DNA of 64,000 bases, from positions 302,607 to 366,606 of the forward strand of contig NZ_AUHN01000009.1 of NCBI RefSeq assembly GCF_000423205.1. The letters run 5' to 3'. A model generated the notes under the pieces. That model saw only the letters and a program-made list of their open reading frames with translations. It did not search any database and was not told where the DNA came from. The position numbers and the translations under genes were made by a program. Of this stretch, positions 26,145 through 39,941 are shown piece by piece. The DNA is from Jonesia quinghaiensis DSM 15701 (GTDB taxonomy: Bacteria; Actinomycetota; Actinomycetes; Actinomycetales; Cellulomonadaceae). The stretch's first letter is position 1; every line of letters begins with the position of its first letter.

Positions 26145-27065
26145 TCAGCTGATGTGCGGCATAACGTCAGCTGCAATCAACTCGAGGTGGTCGAGATCAT
26201 GCAGATCAAGGATTTGCAGGTAGATTCGTGACGCTCCGGCTTGCTGGGCACGTTGAACAGCGGCAATCGCTTGGGGAACAGTGCCTGCGATGCCGTTGCG
26301 GCGTAATTCTTCTGGGTCTCGCCCAATCGCTGCAGCTCGGCGGGTGAATTCTTCTTCAGTACGGCCTACACAGGCAACAAACGCGGAGGAGTAAGTCAGT
26401 TCATCAGGGTTGCGGCCAATTTCTTCACAAGCACTACGGACCCGGTCGAAGGTGTTTTTTAGTTCTTCGAATTCGATGAATGGGGTGTTGAACTCTGTGG
26501 CGTACCGGGCGGCAAGGGCTGGTGTGCGCTTGGGGCCACCGCCACCAACGATGACGGGGATGCGGTCTTGGACTGGCTTGGGTAGCGCAGGAGAGTCAGT
26601 CAGCGTGTAGTGCTTGCCCTCGTGGTTGAAAGTTTGCCCTAGCGGGGTGTTCCACAGTCCTGTGATCACTGCGAGTTGCTCTTCGAGGATCCCAAAGCGG
26701 TGTTTTGGGAAGGGCACACCGTAGGCGGTGTGTTCCTGTTCGAACCACCCTGCGCCGAGCCCAAAGTCCACGCGGCCGCCGCTCATGTGGTCAACTTGCG
26801 CGACTTGAATAGCGAGGAGACCTGGGTGCCGGAACGTTGCGGAGGTCACCAGTGTTCCGAGCCGGATGCTGGTGGTTTCGCGGGCTAGGGCGCCCAGGGT
26901 CAGCCATGCGTCGGTGGGGCCGGGAAGGCCGTCGCCACCCATCGTGAGGTAGTGGTCAGACCGGAAGAAGGCGTCAAATCCGAGGCGCTCTGCGGTTTGT
27001 GCGACAGCAAGGAGGTCGTCGTAGGTTGCGCCTTGTTGTGGCTCGGTAAAGATACGGAAGTCCAT
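26145..27065 (-). CDS. LLM-class flavin/F420-dependent oxidoreductase
   Basis: A 306-residue TIM-barrel oxidoreductase of the luciferase-like superfamily. It begins MDFRIFTEPQ, and has GFDAFFRSDHY, IRLGTLV-SATFRHPGLLA and GRVDFGLGAGWFEQEHTAYG, the flavin/F420-binding pattern of the actinobacterial group often annotated as F420-dependent. Substrate unknown. ATG follows CAGGAG. It is the third of a run of minus-strand genes but is separated from its neighbours by short gaps only. Confidence 0.87.
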   Translation of the reverse strand: MDFRIFTEPQQGATYDDLLAVAQTAERLGFDAFFRSDHYLTMGGDGLPGPTDAWLTLGALARETTSIRLGTLVTSATFRHPGLLAIQVAQVDHMSGGRVDFGLGAGWFEQEHTAYGVPFPKHRFGILEEQLAVITGLWNTPLGQTFNHEGKHYTLTDSPALPKPVQDRIPVIVGGGGPKRTPALAARYATEFNTPFIEFEELKNTFDRVRSACEEIGRNPDELTYSSAFVACVGRTEEEFTRRAAAIGRDPEELRRNGIAGTVPQAIAAVQRAQQAGASRIYLQILDLHDLDHLELIAADVMPHIS

Positions 27066-27102
27066 CGTGCTCCTGTGAGTTGGCGGGTTGGTGGTGCAGC
27101 GA

Positions 27103-28365
27103 CTATGGGCGTGGCGTGCGATAGCGGCGGTCGCGCCATGACCGTGGAGTCACCATGTCTGCGATATTCACGGCGATCAGTGCGGCACCGGCGATGGCTC
27201 GCAGTTTGTTGCCGCGCCGTGCGTGCCGCGCGGTCCACGCTGCGATCAGCCCAGTTTCGAGGGTGTTCAGGGCGTAGAACATCGGGGGGCGGGTTATCCA
27301 AGCACGCTGGAGGCGAGCTTGGGGGGTGTTTTCGGTGGGGAGGGTGGTCATGGAATGCCACATGGCAGTGAGCATCGACTCGGGTTCGATGAGGTCTGCA
27401 CCGTGGAGGTCGTGGGGTTCACGCCACCCTTCGGCGACTTCAGCGGCTTCCTCCGGCAAACCAAGAACTCGCAGTATCCCTGTGAAGGGGTCGTCGTGGT
27501 TGTCGTCTTCGAGAATGTCGGTGAGTATCGACAACTGCGTGATGGTGAGGTCAAAGTGGTTGGCGAAATCGTCGGCGCTAGCTTGTGGTGGTTCAAAGTA
27601 GTCAAACACAAGGTCAGCGGAGTCGAGTTCTTCGTCTGGGAGAGCGTAGTCGTCAATGCTTCGTGGGTCGACATCCATCCACAGTGGACCAAACTCGTGG
27701 ACTGCTAGGACCATTCCCCACCGCGCCAAAGTGATTCGCCGGGCGTGCCCTTGACGCTCCAGGGCGATGATGGGTGACAGCGAACCCCATGTCACGATTT
27801 CTTCGAGGTTGGCAGCAGGGTCGGAACCGGCAACAATACCGGTGCCTGCAGAATGCGCGAACCAGATAGCTGTTTTCGCGGTTGCGGCCAAAAGTGGTCC
27901 ATCAGTGGAACCGAACGACCCAATGATCGCGCCGGACCGAACATTCACTGACACCCCTTCAATACTTTCTTGAGTGGTGTGCGTTGGCGGAGATGGCTCG
28001 GTAGAGACATGACACGCTGAATTCAGTTCGTGGGCTAGGTGCGCGGCGACGTCTTCAACGCCAATGGAGGGGTAGTGTCCATAGGCGGTGTTTTCGTCTG
28101 GCGCCCACCTGAGGAACCGGCCTTCGTCAGTTCCTAAGGTGCGTGCCAGAATCCACCCGGGACTCCCGGCATCAGCGCCGTCAATGATCTGGGCTGGTAT
28201 GCCCAGCTCTAGCAGTGCTTCGCTGGCCTCATCAACGGATACCGGCTCTAGGTAGTCCACGGCATCGTCGGACGTCGGGGGTGTTTCCCTCGGGTCACGT
28301 GGCGCGATGGCAATGTACAGGGGGACGATGGTTTGGCTTGGAGCCTCGTGGTCAACCTCGAACAT
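27103..28365 (-). CDS. Unknown 420-residue protein
   Basis: I do not recognise this protein. It is acidic, with a C-terminal hydrophobic stretch (about 393-412, KLRAIAGAALIAVNIADMV) that may be a membrane anchor or buried helix. The middle contains VSVNVRSGAIIGSFGSTDGPLL and a helical DDFANHFDLTITQLSILTDIL segment. There is no signal peptide or catalytic motif I can name. It lies 37 bp upstream of the LLM oxidoreductase gene on the same strand. Confidence 0.7.
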   Translation of the reverse strand: MFEVDHEAPSQTIVPLYIAIAPRDPRETPPTSDDAVDYLEPVSVDEASEALLELGIPAQIIDGADAGSPGWILARTLGTDEGRFLRWAPDENTAYGHYPSIGVEDVAAHLAHELNSACHVSTEPSPPTHTTQESIEGVSVNVRSGAIIGSFGSTDGPLLAATAKTAIWFAHSAGTGIVAGSDPAANLEEIVTWGSLSPIIALERQGHARRITLARWGMVLAVHEFGPLWMDVDPRSIDDYALPDEELDSADLVFDYFEPPQASADDFANHFDLTITQLSILTDILEDDNHDDPFTGILRVLGLPEEAAEVAEGWREPHDLHGADLIEPESMLTAMWHSMTTLPTENTPQARLQRAWITRPPMFYALNTLETGLIAAWTARHARRGNKLRAIAGAALIAVNIADMVTPRSWRDRRYRTPRP

Positions 28366-28434
28366 ACCTCTTAGTCTTGCACCTTTTGGCGAACTGGGTG
28401 TGCAGTTTTCCTCTGGGCGTGACGTGTTCGCTGC

Positions 28435-29214
28435 TCAGCGGTCCAGACAATGTGGTGACTCAACAGCCATAACAACCTCTGGAGCTTTCCCTTGGGCGAT
28501 ATGTTCTGCCGCAATGATCTGTTCTGAGGTGAACTGATCTGGGGTGTACGTAGCATTCGGCTGATCGGTTGTCACCATCAGGGACACAACGACGTCTTTC
28601 ATCGCGGTCACAGAAGGTGCAGGCACGGGTGCCGCGTCACTCTCATCGCTAGGAGCCACCTCTGCCAAGAGTTTGTCACCGTCAACAGTGCATTCAGGGA
28701 TAATTCCGCTGAGCGCTTCTTGTGCCTGTTGTGAGGTGTCCCAGATTTTGCGGACTGCAAGATCTGCGTGAACTTGAGCGAGAGTAAGGGTGCGTTGGTC
28801 TGCATCGGCGTGTTGCGCCCAAGCTTCATCAACAAGGATTTCTTGACCTTCAGCGCCGATGCAAGCTTGTGAACTCTTGCATGCGTGATCAACGTCGTAA
28901 CGGATCATGACATCGCTGAAAGCGTAGGTCATCGAGAGGTAGGTGTCTCGGATCTTTTGCAGGCTGGGGTCTGGGGTACTTTCAGTATCCGCTTCATCCC
29001 CCAGGGACTCTTCGTCAGCTGGTTCCGCAACTTCTTCGTCAGGGGACTCGCTTGTTTCCAACATGACGGTGTCAGCTTCATCTGACGCGTAAGTTTGAGA
29101 ACTCGTTGCCTGAGTAACTCCCAAAATCGCTGCGATCCCTAAACCGAGCAGGGTCAGAGCGACAATGGCAAAGACCGCATATGCGTTGATGCGATGACCA
29201 TAGCCGCGTCTCAT
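28435..29214 (-). CDS. Membrane-anchored extracellular protein, unknown
   Basis: Predicted 259-residue protein with one N-terminal membrane helix (about 10-32, AYAVFAIVALTLLGLGIAAILG). A Ser/Asp/Glu-rich acidic spacer (about 45-85) and a helical outside domain with two pairs of cysteines follow (CKSSQAC, and single C's near ECTVDG and the end). I chose the ATG at 29214 (MRRGYGH), three codons inside the frame. The CKSSQAC loop probably forms a disulfide. No family recognised. It lies next to the VanY-like gene, also exported. Confidence 0.65.
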   Translation of the reverse strand: MRRGYGHRINAYAVFAIVALTLLGLGIAAILGVTQATSSQTYASDEADTVMLETSESPDEEVAEPADEESLGDEADTESTPDPSLQKIRDTYLSMTYAFSDVMIRYDVDHACKSSQACIGAEGQEILVDEAWAQHADADQRTLTLAQVHADLAVRKIWDTSQQAQEALSGIIPECTVDGDKLLAEVAPSDESDAAPVPAPSVTAMKDVVVSLMVTTDQPNATYTPDQFTSEQIIAAEHIAQGKAPEVVMAVESPHCLDR

Positions 29215-29259
29215 GATGACCAACCCTTTCTGGTCTCGGCAAGAGTAAAACTTACAGCG

Positions 29260-29291
29260 AAAGTTGGATTCTCCTCGCGAAGTCCAACTTT
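29260..29291 (-). terminator. Hairpin after the VanY-like gene
   Basis: A 9-bp stem (AAAGTTGGA and complement) with a 14-nt loop; on the minus strand TTTTA follows some 10 nt later. Confidence 0.55.
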
Positions 29292-29365
29292 GCCTTTACT
29301 TTACCCTTTTAACTGGATGTCGTCACCTTTATCATCGGCTTCCAGAGAACTTTCTTGATAGATCC

Positions 29366-30586
29366 CTAAGATCCAGTGATTCCTTGAGGAATTGAGTCTC
29401 CTGATGCACCTTCATACTCCCAGTGCCAGGGCTCCTCTTTACCCGCACCAGGTTGCGCCCAGCCCGGCGAAATCCACCCATAGGTGGCACCGTTCTTTAC
29501 CAACCAGTTACGTTCTGCAGTACCCCATTGAGCGGCTGCACCGGAGAGATCAATAGCTACGCCCCACCCGTGGTTCGATGTACCAGGGGTGGCCGCCCAG
29601 AAACCCTTAGCGGCTTTGGTTGCTACTTGGGCGCTGTACGACCGGTATGAGTCGGTCATGCCGATGTTGTGCCCGAATTGTTCGCGGAAGGCTTCGTTCA
29701 TCAGACCGAACATCACCGCGGCGTCGGCGCGCAGGTAGTGGCCTGGCGCAGTGTCTACGGCACGCAATGCACTGAGCGGGATACGCCCATTGCCGTAACT
29801 TGCAGTGGAATCAGCCAATTCAACAGCGGCTGCCCATTCCACATCGAACTCTGCGGCACGTTGTTCAGCAACAGTGGTCACTTCAACGGTCGTGGCAAGA
29901 GTGAGAAGTTCATCAAGTTCCGCTGAGGCAGCAGTGACTTGGTCAACGCTTACCGGTTCAGCGACTGGTTCTTGTTCTTGCTCCTCTGCAGGGGCGTCGC
30001 TAACCTCGTCACTGGCAAGCTCTGCAGTTTCTGGTGTTGAGGCGTCGGTAGTTTCGTCCTGCTCGGCAGCGTCACTCTCGGGTGTGGAAGCCTCTGCCGC
30101 GTCAGTGCGCTGCGTGGAGCGTGAGGCTGCTCCACCGCGTTCTTGCTCTACTGACAGTCCTGCGTGCAGTCCAGTGGCGAGCAATTCAAGTTCTTCAGCT
30201 GCTTTGGTGAGTTCTGGGTCTGCCGCGTCTCCGAGCGCACGAACTTGGGAGACGAGTTCTGCCGCTTGGATCACAGCGATTTCTGAATCGTCTCGAGCGG
30301 GCACAGTCGCAGCAGTTTCGACGACCTGTTCTTCGGATTCGGTTACCTCGTCAACGCTTGGCAATACTGTTGTCTCGCCGTGAGCGGTCAACACACTTTG
30401 ATCAGGCGCTTGCGCTGCGGTGGTGGCAGTTGCCACAGCCACGATGCCAGTAAAGGCAAAACCCGAGATCGCGATCTGCGTAGAAACCTTAGACTTCGCG
30501 GCAAGGAGCGCAGTATGAAGTTCTTGAGTTCTGAAGTACGTGGTCTTTCCTTGGTGGCGACCACGAGTGCGGCGAGTGTGAGCCAT
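29366..30586 (-). CDS. Exported VanY-like D,D-carboxypeptidase (M15 family)
   Basis: Trims the terminal D-Ala of peptidoglycan stem peptides outside the cell. The 406-residue protein has a basic N terminus and one hydrophobic segment (about 35-57), probably a signal anchor. A long Ala/Glu-rich helical spacer (to about 240) leads to the M15 catalytic domain with SNHGWGVAID (338-347, zinc ligands H340 and D347) and HWE (388-390). I set the start at 30586 (MAHTRRTRG) because AAAGG lies upstream; the frame extends further through the leader. The acidic spacer may span the wall. Confidence 0.87.
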   Translation of the reverse strand: MAHTRRTRGRHQGKTTYFRTQELHTALLAAKSKVSTQIAISGFAFTGIVAVATATTAAQAPDQSVLTAHGETTVLPSVDEVTESEEQVVETAATVPARDDSEIAVIQAAELVSQVRALGDAADPELTKAAEELELLATGLHAGLSVEQERGGAASRSTQRTDAAEASTPESDAAEQDETTDASTPETAELASDEVSDAPAEEQEQEPVAEPVSVDQVTAASAELDELLTLATTVEVTTVAEQRAAEFDVEWAAAVELADSTASYGNGRIPLSALRAVDTAPGHYLRADAAVMFGLMNEAFREQFGHNIGMTDSYRSYSAQVATKAAKGFWAATPGTSNHGWGVAIDLSGAAAQWGTAERNWLVKNGATYGWISPGWAQPGAGKEEPWHWEYEGASGDSIPQGITGS

Positions 30587-30830
30587 GCGTTGCGTTACCT
30601 TTGATCCTTGCGACGGGTTTCCGCCCTGGGGCGTCGAACAGTTCGCGACAGCAGTGCGGCTGCTGACGTGCACCGGCAAGGCACAACGTAGACAACTGAC
30701 GGATACTACTCCCCATGCCGGCCCCTCTACCTAAACATAACGTTTTGATAAAGCCAACCCCACAGGGTGCAGGTCACACCGCACTGATCGTTCCCCATTC
30801 CTATCGGCTGACCTCGCCTAGGACCTTATA
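30587..30830 (-). promoter_or_regulatory. Long leader of the VanY-like gene
   Basis: About 240 bp of G/C-rich sequence precede the start. On the minus strand I see a CAGCAG/CTGCTG hairpin near 30645-30665 and segments resembling parts of c-di-AMP (ydaO-type) riboswitches, namely ATCCGTCAGT and GGCGGAAACCCG. Their order is not the usual one, so the assignment is weak. Confidence 0.25.
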
Positions 30831-30854
30831 GAAAGTGGCGCATGGCTCACACCA

Positions 30855-32516
30855 CTACCGCCATGAGCGGGACTTCTCCTCCACAAGTTCACCCGGCATC
30901 GAGAAGTTCTTTGCACTTTCTGACTCATCTCCAGGGCTGGCTACGGCTGCGCCCTCCTCAGCTAACGCACCGTGAACGGTACGAGCCAGTGGCTTCTCCA
31001 CAACGAACATCAACGTCACCGCGGCGATAACTGCAAGCGGCACCAGGAACAGGTAAATGGGCATGAGGGCTTCGTTGTAGGCCTCTTGAATCGGACGAGC
31101 AACGCTCTCCGGCAGATCCGCAATCGCAGCCGGTGTGAAGCTCGACGTATCAGGGGCACTTCCGGTTGTCTGGCCTAGGTGGTCCTCAACTAATCGGACC
31201 AACCGCGTAGCGAACAACGACCCCACCACAGCCGCTCCCAATGTGGCACCAACCTGGCGGAAGTAGTTATTCGCAGCAGTAGCTGTACCCACCATGCGCT
31301 GCGAGAAGGAGTTCTGCACAATGATTGTCAGCACCTGCATCGACATTCCAATACCGATACCCACAACCGCCATGTAGCCGCAGATCTGAACGATCGGCGT
31401 ATCCAACGTGACAGTTGAAAACGCAAACATGCCCACAGCGATAATGAACAACCCAACCACCGGGAAGATCTTGTAGCGCCCGGTCCGGCTCATCAAGAAA
31501 CCAGTAATTACTGAGGTAACCAACAGCGTCAACATCATGGGGGACATCAGCAAACCGGCCGTTGTTGCACTATAACCACCAGCCATTTGAAGGTAAGTAG
31601 GCAAATATCCGATGGCTCCAAACATGGCAATACCTGTGGCAATTGCGGCAACGGTGGTCAACACAAAGTTACGATCCCGGAACAAGTCAAGAGGCATGAT
31701 TGGCTCTTTGGCGCGGCGCTCAGTCATCACAAAAGCCAGTGTCCCCAACACTGCCACTGCGCTCAACCCGAGAATCGTTGGGCTTGACCACGCATACTCC
31801 GCACCACCCCACGTCAGCACCAAAACCAACGCGGTAGTTGTCACTGCCAATAACGCCATACCCAAGTAGTCAATGACCGGCCGGGCAGTCAACTGCGGGC
31901 GTGGCACATTCAAGAAGCGGGCCGTCGCCGCGAGCGCTATGAGTCCCAGTGGGATGTTGAGCCAGAATGCCCAGCGCCAGCCTGGTCCTTCTGTCATCCA
32001 GCCACCGATGAGTGGCCCTGCGACGGATGAGAAGGCGAAAACTCCACCCATGATTCCCATGTATTTTCCGCGGTCGCGTGCGGGGATGACGTCGGCGATT
32101 GCTGCTTGGGACAGGATCATCAGCCCACCACCACCGATGCCTTGAACGGCACGGGCGAGAATGAGGCCTTCCATGGTTGAGGATAGTCCGCCAAGTACTG
32201 ATCCGACCATGAAGATAGCGATGGCGATGAGGAGGAGTGGTTTGCGGCCGAGCATGTCGGATATTTTGCCGTAGATGGGCATCATGATGGTGACGCCCAG
32301 GATGAATGCTGTGATGACCCAGGTCATGTGTTCTACGCCGTTGAGTTCGCCAACGATGGTGGGTAGTGCGGTGGACAGGATTGTTTGGTTGAGCGAGGAC
32401 ATGAGCTGTGTGAGGATCAGCCCGATGAACAGCAGCATGATGGATTGCTGTGTGGGTGATCGGGTCGATGCTGTGGGTGGGGCGTCGACGGTGGTGGTGG
32501 GGTGCGGGGTTTTCAC
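30855..32516 (-). CDS. DHA2-type multidrug efflux transporter
   Basis: Proton-driven drug exporter of the major facilitator superfamily with 14 predicted helices (EmrB/QacA group). The 553-residue protein has the loop-2/3 motif GKISDMLGRKP, motif B RAVQGIGGG and the antiporter motif C region near AGPLIGGWM. Its GTG start overlaps the upstream TetR gene's stop, so regulator and pump are translationally coupled. The second pump at 33909 is of the same family but the two are clearly diverged. Substrates unknown. Confidence 0.92.
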   Translation of the reverse strand: MKTPHPTTTVDAPPTASTRSPTQQSIMLLFIGLILTQLMSSLNQTILSTALPTIVGELNGVEHMTWVITAFILGVTIMMPIYGKISDMLGRKPLLLIAIAIFMVGSVLGGLSSTMEGLILARAVQGIGGGGLMILSQAAIADVIPARDRGKYMGIMGGVFAFSSVAGPLIGGWMTEGPGWRWAFWLNIPLGLIALAATARFLNVPRPQLTARPVIDYLGMALLAVTTTALVLVLTWGGAEYAWSSPTILGLSAVAVLGTLAFVMTERRAKEPIMPLDLFRDRNFVLTTVAAIATGIAMFGAIGYLPTYLQMAGGYSATTAGLLMSPMMLTLLVTSVITGFLMSRTGRYKIFPVVGLFIIAVGMFAFSTVTLDTPIVQICGYMAVVGIGIGMSMQVLTIIVQNSFSQRMVGTATAANNYFRQVGATLGAAVVGSLFATRLVRLVEDHLGQTTGSAPDTSSFTPAAIADLPESVARPIQEAYNEALMPIYLFLVPLAVIAAVTLMFVVEKPLARTVHGALAEEGAAVASPGDESESAKNFSMPGELVEEKSRSWR

Positions 32517-33139
32517 AGTGCGACTTTCACAATCTTTTTGAAGGTGTTGATGGATTGCGCCACGGCGTCGTGGGAGTGGCGGGTTAGGACGTTGGAGTCA
32601 ACCGCGAAGGAGTAGCGTACGACCGCTCCGGCGAGGGCGGTGAGTGCTCGTTCGGGTTGGGGTCCGGCGGCGCGTAGCTCAGTTGTTTGGTTTTCTGAGA
32701 GGACGTCGAGGGAACGGGAGAGCGCTTCGAGGACCGCTAGTTCGCAGAGGTAGAAGTGGCGGGTGAGGCGTGTTCGCAGTTCGGACATGTCTGCTACTGC
32801 TTCGCGGCGTTCTAAGAGGGTGTCGTGGTCGATCACTGATGCGCGCATGACGTCGATGAGGAGGTGAACGACGCGTTCGAGGAGCTCTGCGGCGGTGTCT
32901 ACGGCGAGGGAGTCGAGTTGGTGGGGGGTTACTTCGGGTGGGCGCACCCCGAGAACTGCGTCTTCTTTGGAGCGGTAGTAGTTGAAGAAGGTTCGTGGTG
33001 AGACTCCGGCTGCGTCTGCGAGCGTCTCTACTGTTGCTCCGCATTGTCCTTGGGTGACGATGCGGTTGTAGGCGACGCGGTGAATGGTTTCGTAGGCTTC
33101 GCGTCGGTTGCGTTCTCGGCGGCTGAGGTCTTCAGACAT
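32513..33139 (-). CDS. TetR-family repressor, coupled to the downstream pump
   Basis: A 208-residue regulator starting MSEDLSRRERN. The N-terminal helix-turn-helix includes TLADAAGVSPRTFFNYYRSKEDAVLG, the TetR pattern, and the rest is the ligand-binding helical core. The open frame extends 58 codons further upstream, but that would run through the intergenic operators. The gene overlaps its pump gene. A perfect 14-bp-arm palindrome 13 bp upstream of its start is the probable self-operator. Confidence 0.9.
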   Translation of the reverse strand: MSEDLSRRERNRREAYETIHRVAYNRIVTQGQCGATVETLADAAGVSPRTFFNYYRSKEDAVLGVRPPEVTPHQLDSLAVDTAAELLERVVHLLIDVMRASVIDHDTLLERREAVADMSELRTRLTRHFYLCELAVLEALSRSLDVLSENQTTELRAAGPQPERALTALAGAVVRYSFAVDSNVLTRHSHDAVAQSINTFKKIVKVAL

Positions 33140-33151
33140 AAAAGCTACTTT

Positions 33152-33181
33152 ATGCAGTTGTGCAACTTTGCACAACTGCAT
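33152..33181. promoter_or_regulatory. Palindromic operator, probably for the leftward TetR
   Basis: ATGCAGTTGTGCAA and its exact complement are separated by CT: 14-bp arms, 2-nt spacer. It lies immediately upstream of the leftward TetR start and differs from the two operators to its right. Confidence 0.8.
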
Positions 33182-33182
33182 T

Positions 33183-33205
33183 TGCACTACGTCACTCAGA
33201 GTGCA
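33183..33205. promoter_or_regulatory. Palindromic operator, copy 1, probably for the rightward TetR
   Basis: TGCACT-N11-AGTGCA. The first ten bases (TGCACTACGT) are identical to the second copy, 27 bp to the right. Confidence 0.75.
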
Positions 33206-33208
33206 AGA

Positions 33209-35600
<2,392 letters not shown>

Positions 35601-35612
35601 CAACCCATCCCC

Positions 35613-35665
35613 CGATGCCCCTCCCGCAGCCAAACGCCACAACACAGGCCGCGAGAGGGGCATCG
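35613..35665 (+). terminator. Hairpin after the second pump
   Basis: An 11-bp stem (CGATGCCCCTC with its complement) with a long 31-nt loop follows the stop by about 12 bp. Confidence 0.6.
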
Positions 35666-35734
35666 TCGCGTCCACACACCAACGAACCCCACAACACCCA
35701 TTAAGGTAGGGCACGGACGTAACACGGAGGACGC

Positions 35735-37006
35735 ATGTCGAACAACACCACACCACCACGCAACATCATCGGGGACGTCATACGAGGCGCACTCATCGGG
35801 CTCGTAGAAACCATCCCCGGTGTCTCAGGGGGCACCGTCGCCCTGATCGTTGGGATCTACGAAGACCTCCTCGAATCAGGCAACAGCGCAATCCACGCAG
35901 TCCGCACCCTCATCACCGGCCCAGACCGCGTAGCAGGGTTCACCACAAACATGCGCGCCGTCCAATGGCGGCTGCTCATCCCCGTCCTCCTCGGCATGCT
36001 CACCGCAGTCTTCACACTCGCCGGACCAGTCAGCTCAGCAGTAGAAAACCACCCAGAAATCACCAGAGCCCTCTTCCTCGGAATGGTGCTCAGCTCCGTC
36101 TGGGTCCCCCTCAAACTCGCTGGCCCCGGATTCGCCGCACGAGACGCCCTCTTTGTCGTCGGCTCCGCAGTGTTCACCTTCCTCCTTCTCGGCCTACCCG
36201 CCACCCAACTAGAACCAACAGGGTGGATGATAGTTCTCGCCGCCGCAATAGCGGTCTCCGCGCTGCTCCTCCCCGGCCTCTCCGGGTCGTTCCTGCTCCT
36301 CACAGTCGGCCTCTACCAACCCACCCTCCAAGCCGTTGATGACCGGAACTTCGGATACCTCGGACTGTTCATGGTCGGGGCTGTCATAGGGCTCGTTGTG
36401 ATAGTGAAGATCCTCAAAGTCCTCCTCAGCCGGTGGCACCGACAAACCATGATGGTGCTCGCAGGACTGATGCTCGGTGCGCTGCGAACCCTATGGCCTT
36501 GGCAAGAAAACGAAGGCCGCGGGCTACTCGCCCCCGGCGACAACTGGCTGATACTCACCGGCATCACCCTGCTCGGCATGATCGTGGTGACCGCAACACT
36601 CGTCATAGACCACCGCCTCCAACAGCGCGCCCTCGCCCGCACCCAAGCCCTCGGCAACAACAACGAAACAGGGGCAACCGGGCACGGGAACAGCGGACAC
36701 GACAGCGATGGCACCGGACGCGGCCACGGAGGACATGCCCCGGGTAGCGCAAACAGAACCAACGATGCGCACCCCCAGAACCAGCACAACCAACAGCGAT
36801 TCCCATGGGAACCAGCAGAACACAACGGCAACAACGGCAGGCAGCCACAACCAATGCCGTGGGACCAACCTCAAGCTCCTTCCCAACAACCGCTGATGCC
36901 AGGTTCCCCTTCCCCTCAGCGCGGCTCCGCGGCACCAGGCACCGCCCCAGACGATGCCAGCACCACCCAACTTCCCCGCGTCACTGACAGCGACGCCCCT
37001 CGGTAA
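35735..37006 (+). CDS. popT: DUF368/PopT-type undecaprenyl phosphate transporter with long tail
   Basis: DUF368 proteins of the PopT type return the lipid carrier undecaprenyl phosphate to the inner leaflet for wall synthesis. Hallmarks are VETIPGVSGGTVALIVGIYE near the N terminus and LPGLSGSFLLLTVGLY near 173-188, each a re-entrant-loop-type glycine-serine motif. About eight hydrophobic segments precede residue 300. The last 120 residues are very hydrophilic (Asn, Gly, His, Pro, Gln), which is not part of the family fold. GGAGGA lies 4 nt before the ATG. It stands alone. Confidence 0.87.
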   Translation: MSNNTTPPRNIIGDVIRGALIGLVETIPGVSGGTVALIVGIYEDLLESGNSAIHAVRTLITGPDRVAGFTTNMRAVQWRLLIPVLLGMLTAVFTLAGPVSSAVENHPEITRALFLGMVLSSVWVPLKLAGPGFAARDALFVVGSAVFTFLLLGLPATQLEPTGWMIVLAAAIAVSALLLPGLSGSFLLLTVGLYQPTLQAVDDRNFGYLGLFMVGAVIGLVVIVKILKVLLSRWHRQTMMVLAGLMLGALRTLWPWQENEGRGLLAPGDNWLILTGITLLGMIVVTATLVIDHRLQQRALARTQALGNNNETGATGHGNSGHDSDGTGRGHGGHAPGSANRTNDAHPQNQHNQQRFPWEPAEHNGNNGRQPQPMPWDQPQAPSQQPLMPGSPSPQRGSAAPGTAPDDASTTQLPRVTDSDAPR

Positions 37007-37327
37007 CCCTGAGGTTCCCTTAGCATCAGGCACCAGGCATCAGTCCGCCTACTTACCTCCCGCGACTTCGTGGTTGAGCAGTGAGTACGTCCTCAAACAC
37101 ACGAGTTCGTGGTTCCCAACCCCGAACTCCTCAACGCCACCGCGAAGTCGCGCAGAAACCACGAACTCACTAGGTATCTGACGCAACACAAAGCACAGCC
37201 CGAACAACTCAGCAAGGCCTACGGGGCATATCCCGGTTGGGCCCTTCGGGTAAGGCGCATCCTGGCAGACTCAGCAAGACACATCGGGCCCGCCCGGCGA
37301 GGCACTGTGCCAGTTTTCCACCAGGAC

Positions 37328-37341
37328 TGTAACCGCGCACA
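37328..37341. promoter_or_regulatory. LacI-type operator candidate 1 upstream of GH53
   Basis: TGTAACCGCGCACA, matching the operator upstream of the GH42 gene at 11 of 14 positions. Confidence 0.55.
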
Positions 37342-37398
37342 GCCTAAAAATGACTGTATTGCAAGCACTGTAAGGGCGGTAGAGGTCACCATGTCGCA

Positions 37399-37424
37399 CA
37401 TGACTGTGACCGGTTACAGTCATG
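37399..37424. promoter_or_regulatory. LacI-type operator candidate 2 upstream of GH53
   Basis: A 26-bp inverted repeat with one mismatched pair, centred on TGTGACCGGTTACA (37405-37418). It lies about 100 bp before the start, matching the GH42-side operator at 10 of 14 positions. Confidence 0.7.
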
Positions 37425-37516
37425 GTGAGTTTCTTGCGCCGATGCGAGAAGCCCCACCGTGCTGCACCGAAGCAGCAGCGTTCGGACAACGACGACGAAC
37501 TCACTCCGACCACTGA

Positions 37517-39826
<2,310 letters not shown>

Positions 39827-39852
39827 CTGGTATCCCGTTACATCTTGAGCAG

Positions 39853-39894
39853 AGGTGCGGGGCGCTGACTATAAACAGTCAGCGCCCCGCACCT
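39853..39894. terminator. Bidirectional hairpin terminator after GH53
   Basis: A perfect 18-bp stem with a 6-nt loop lies between the galactanase (+) and the DUF202 genes (-). Confidence 0.9.
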
Positions 39895-39941
39895 TTCCCA
39901 TTCACTACCGCCGTCACGTTCACAACGACGGTGTTCACTGT

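Noticed and set aside
29805..30383. 192-codon + strand frame opposite the VanY-like spacer
   Set aside because: Extreme Ser/Ala composition is the complement of the Ala/Glu-rich spacer codons; no ribosome site or family.
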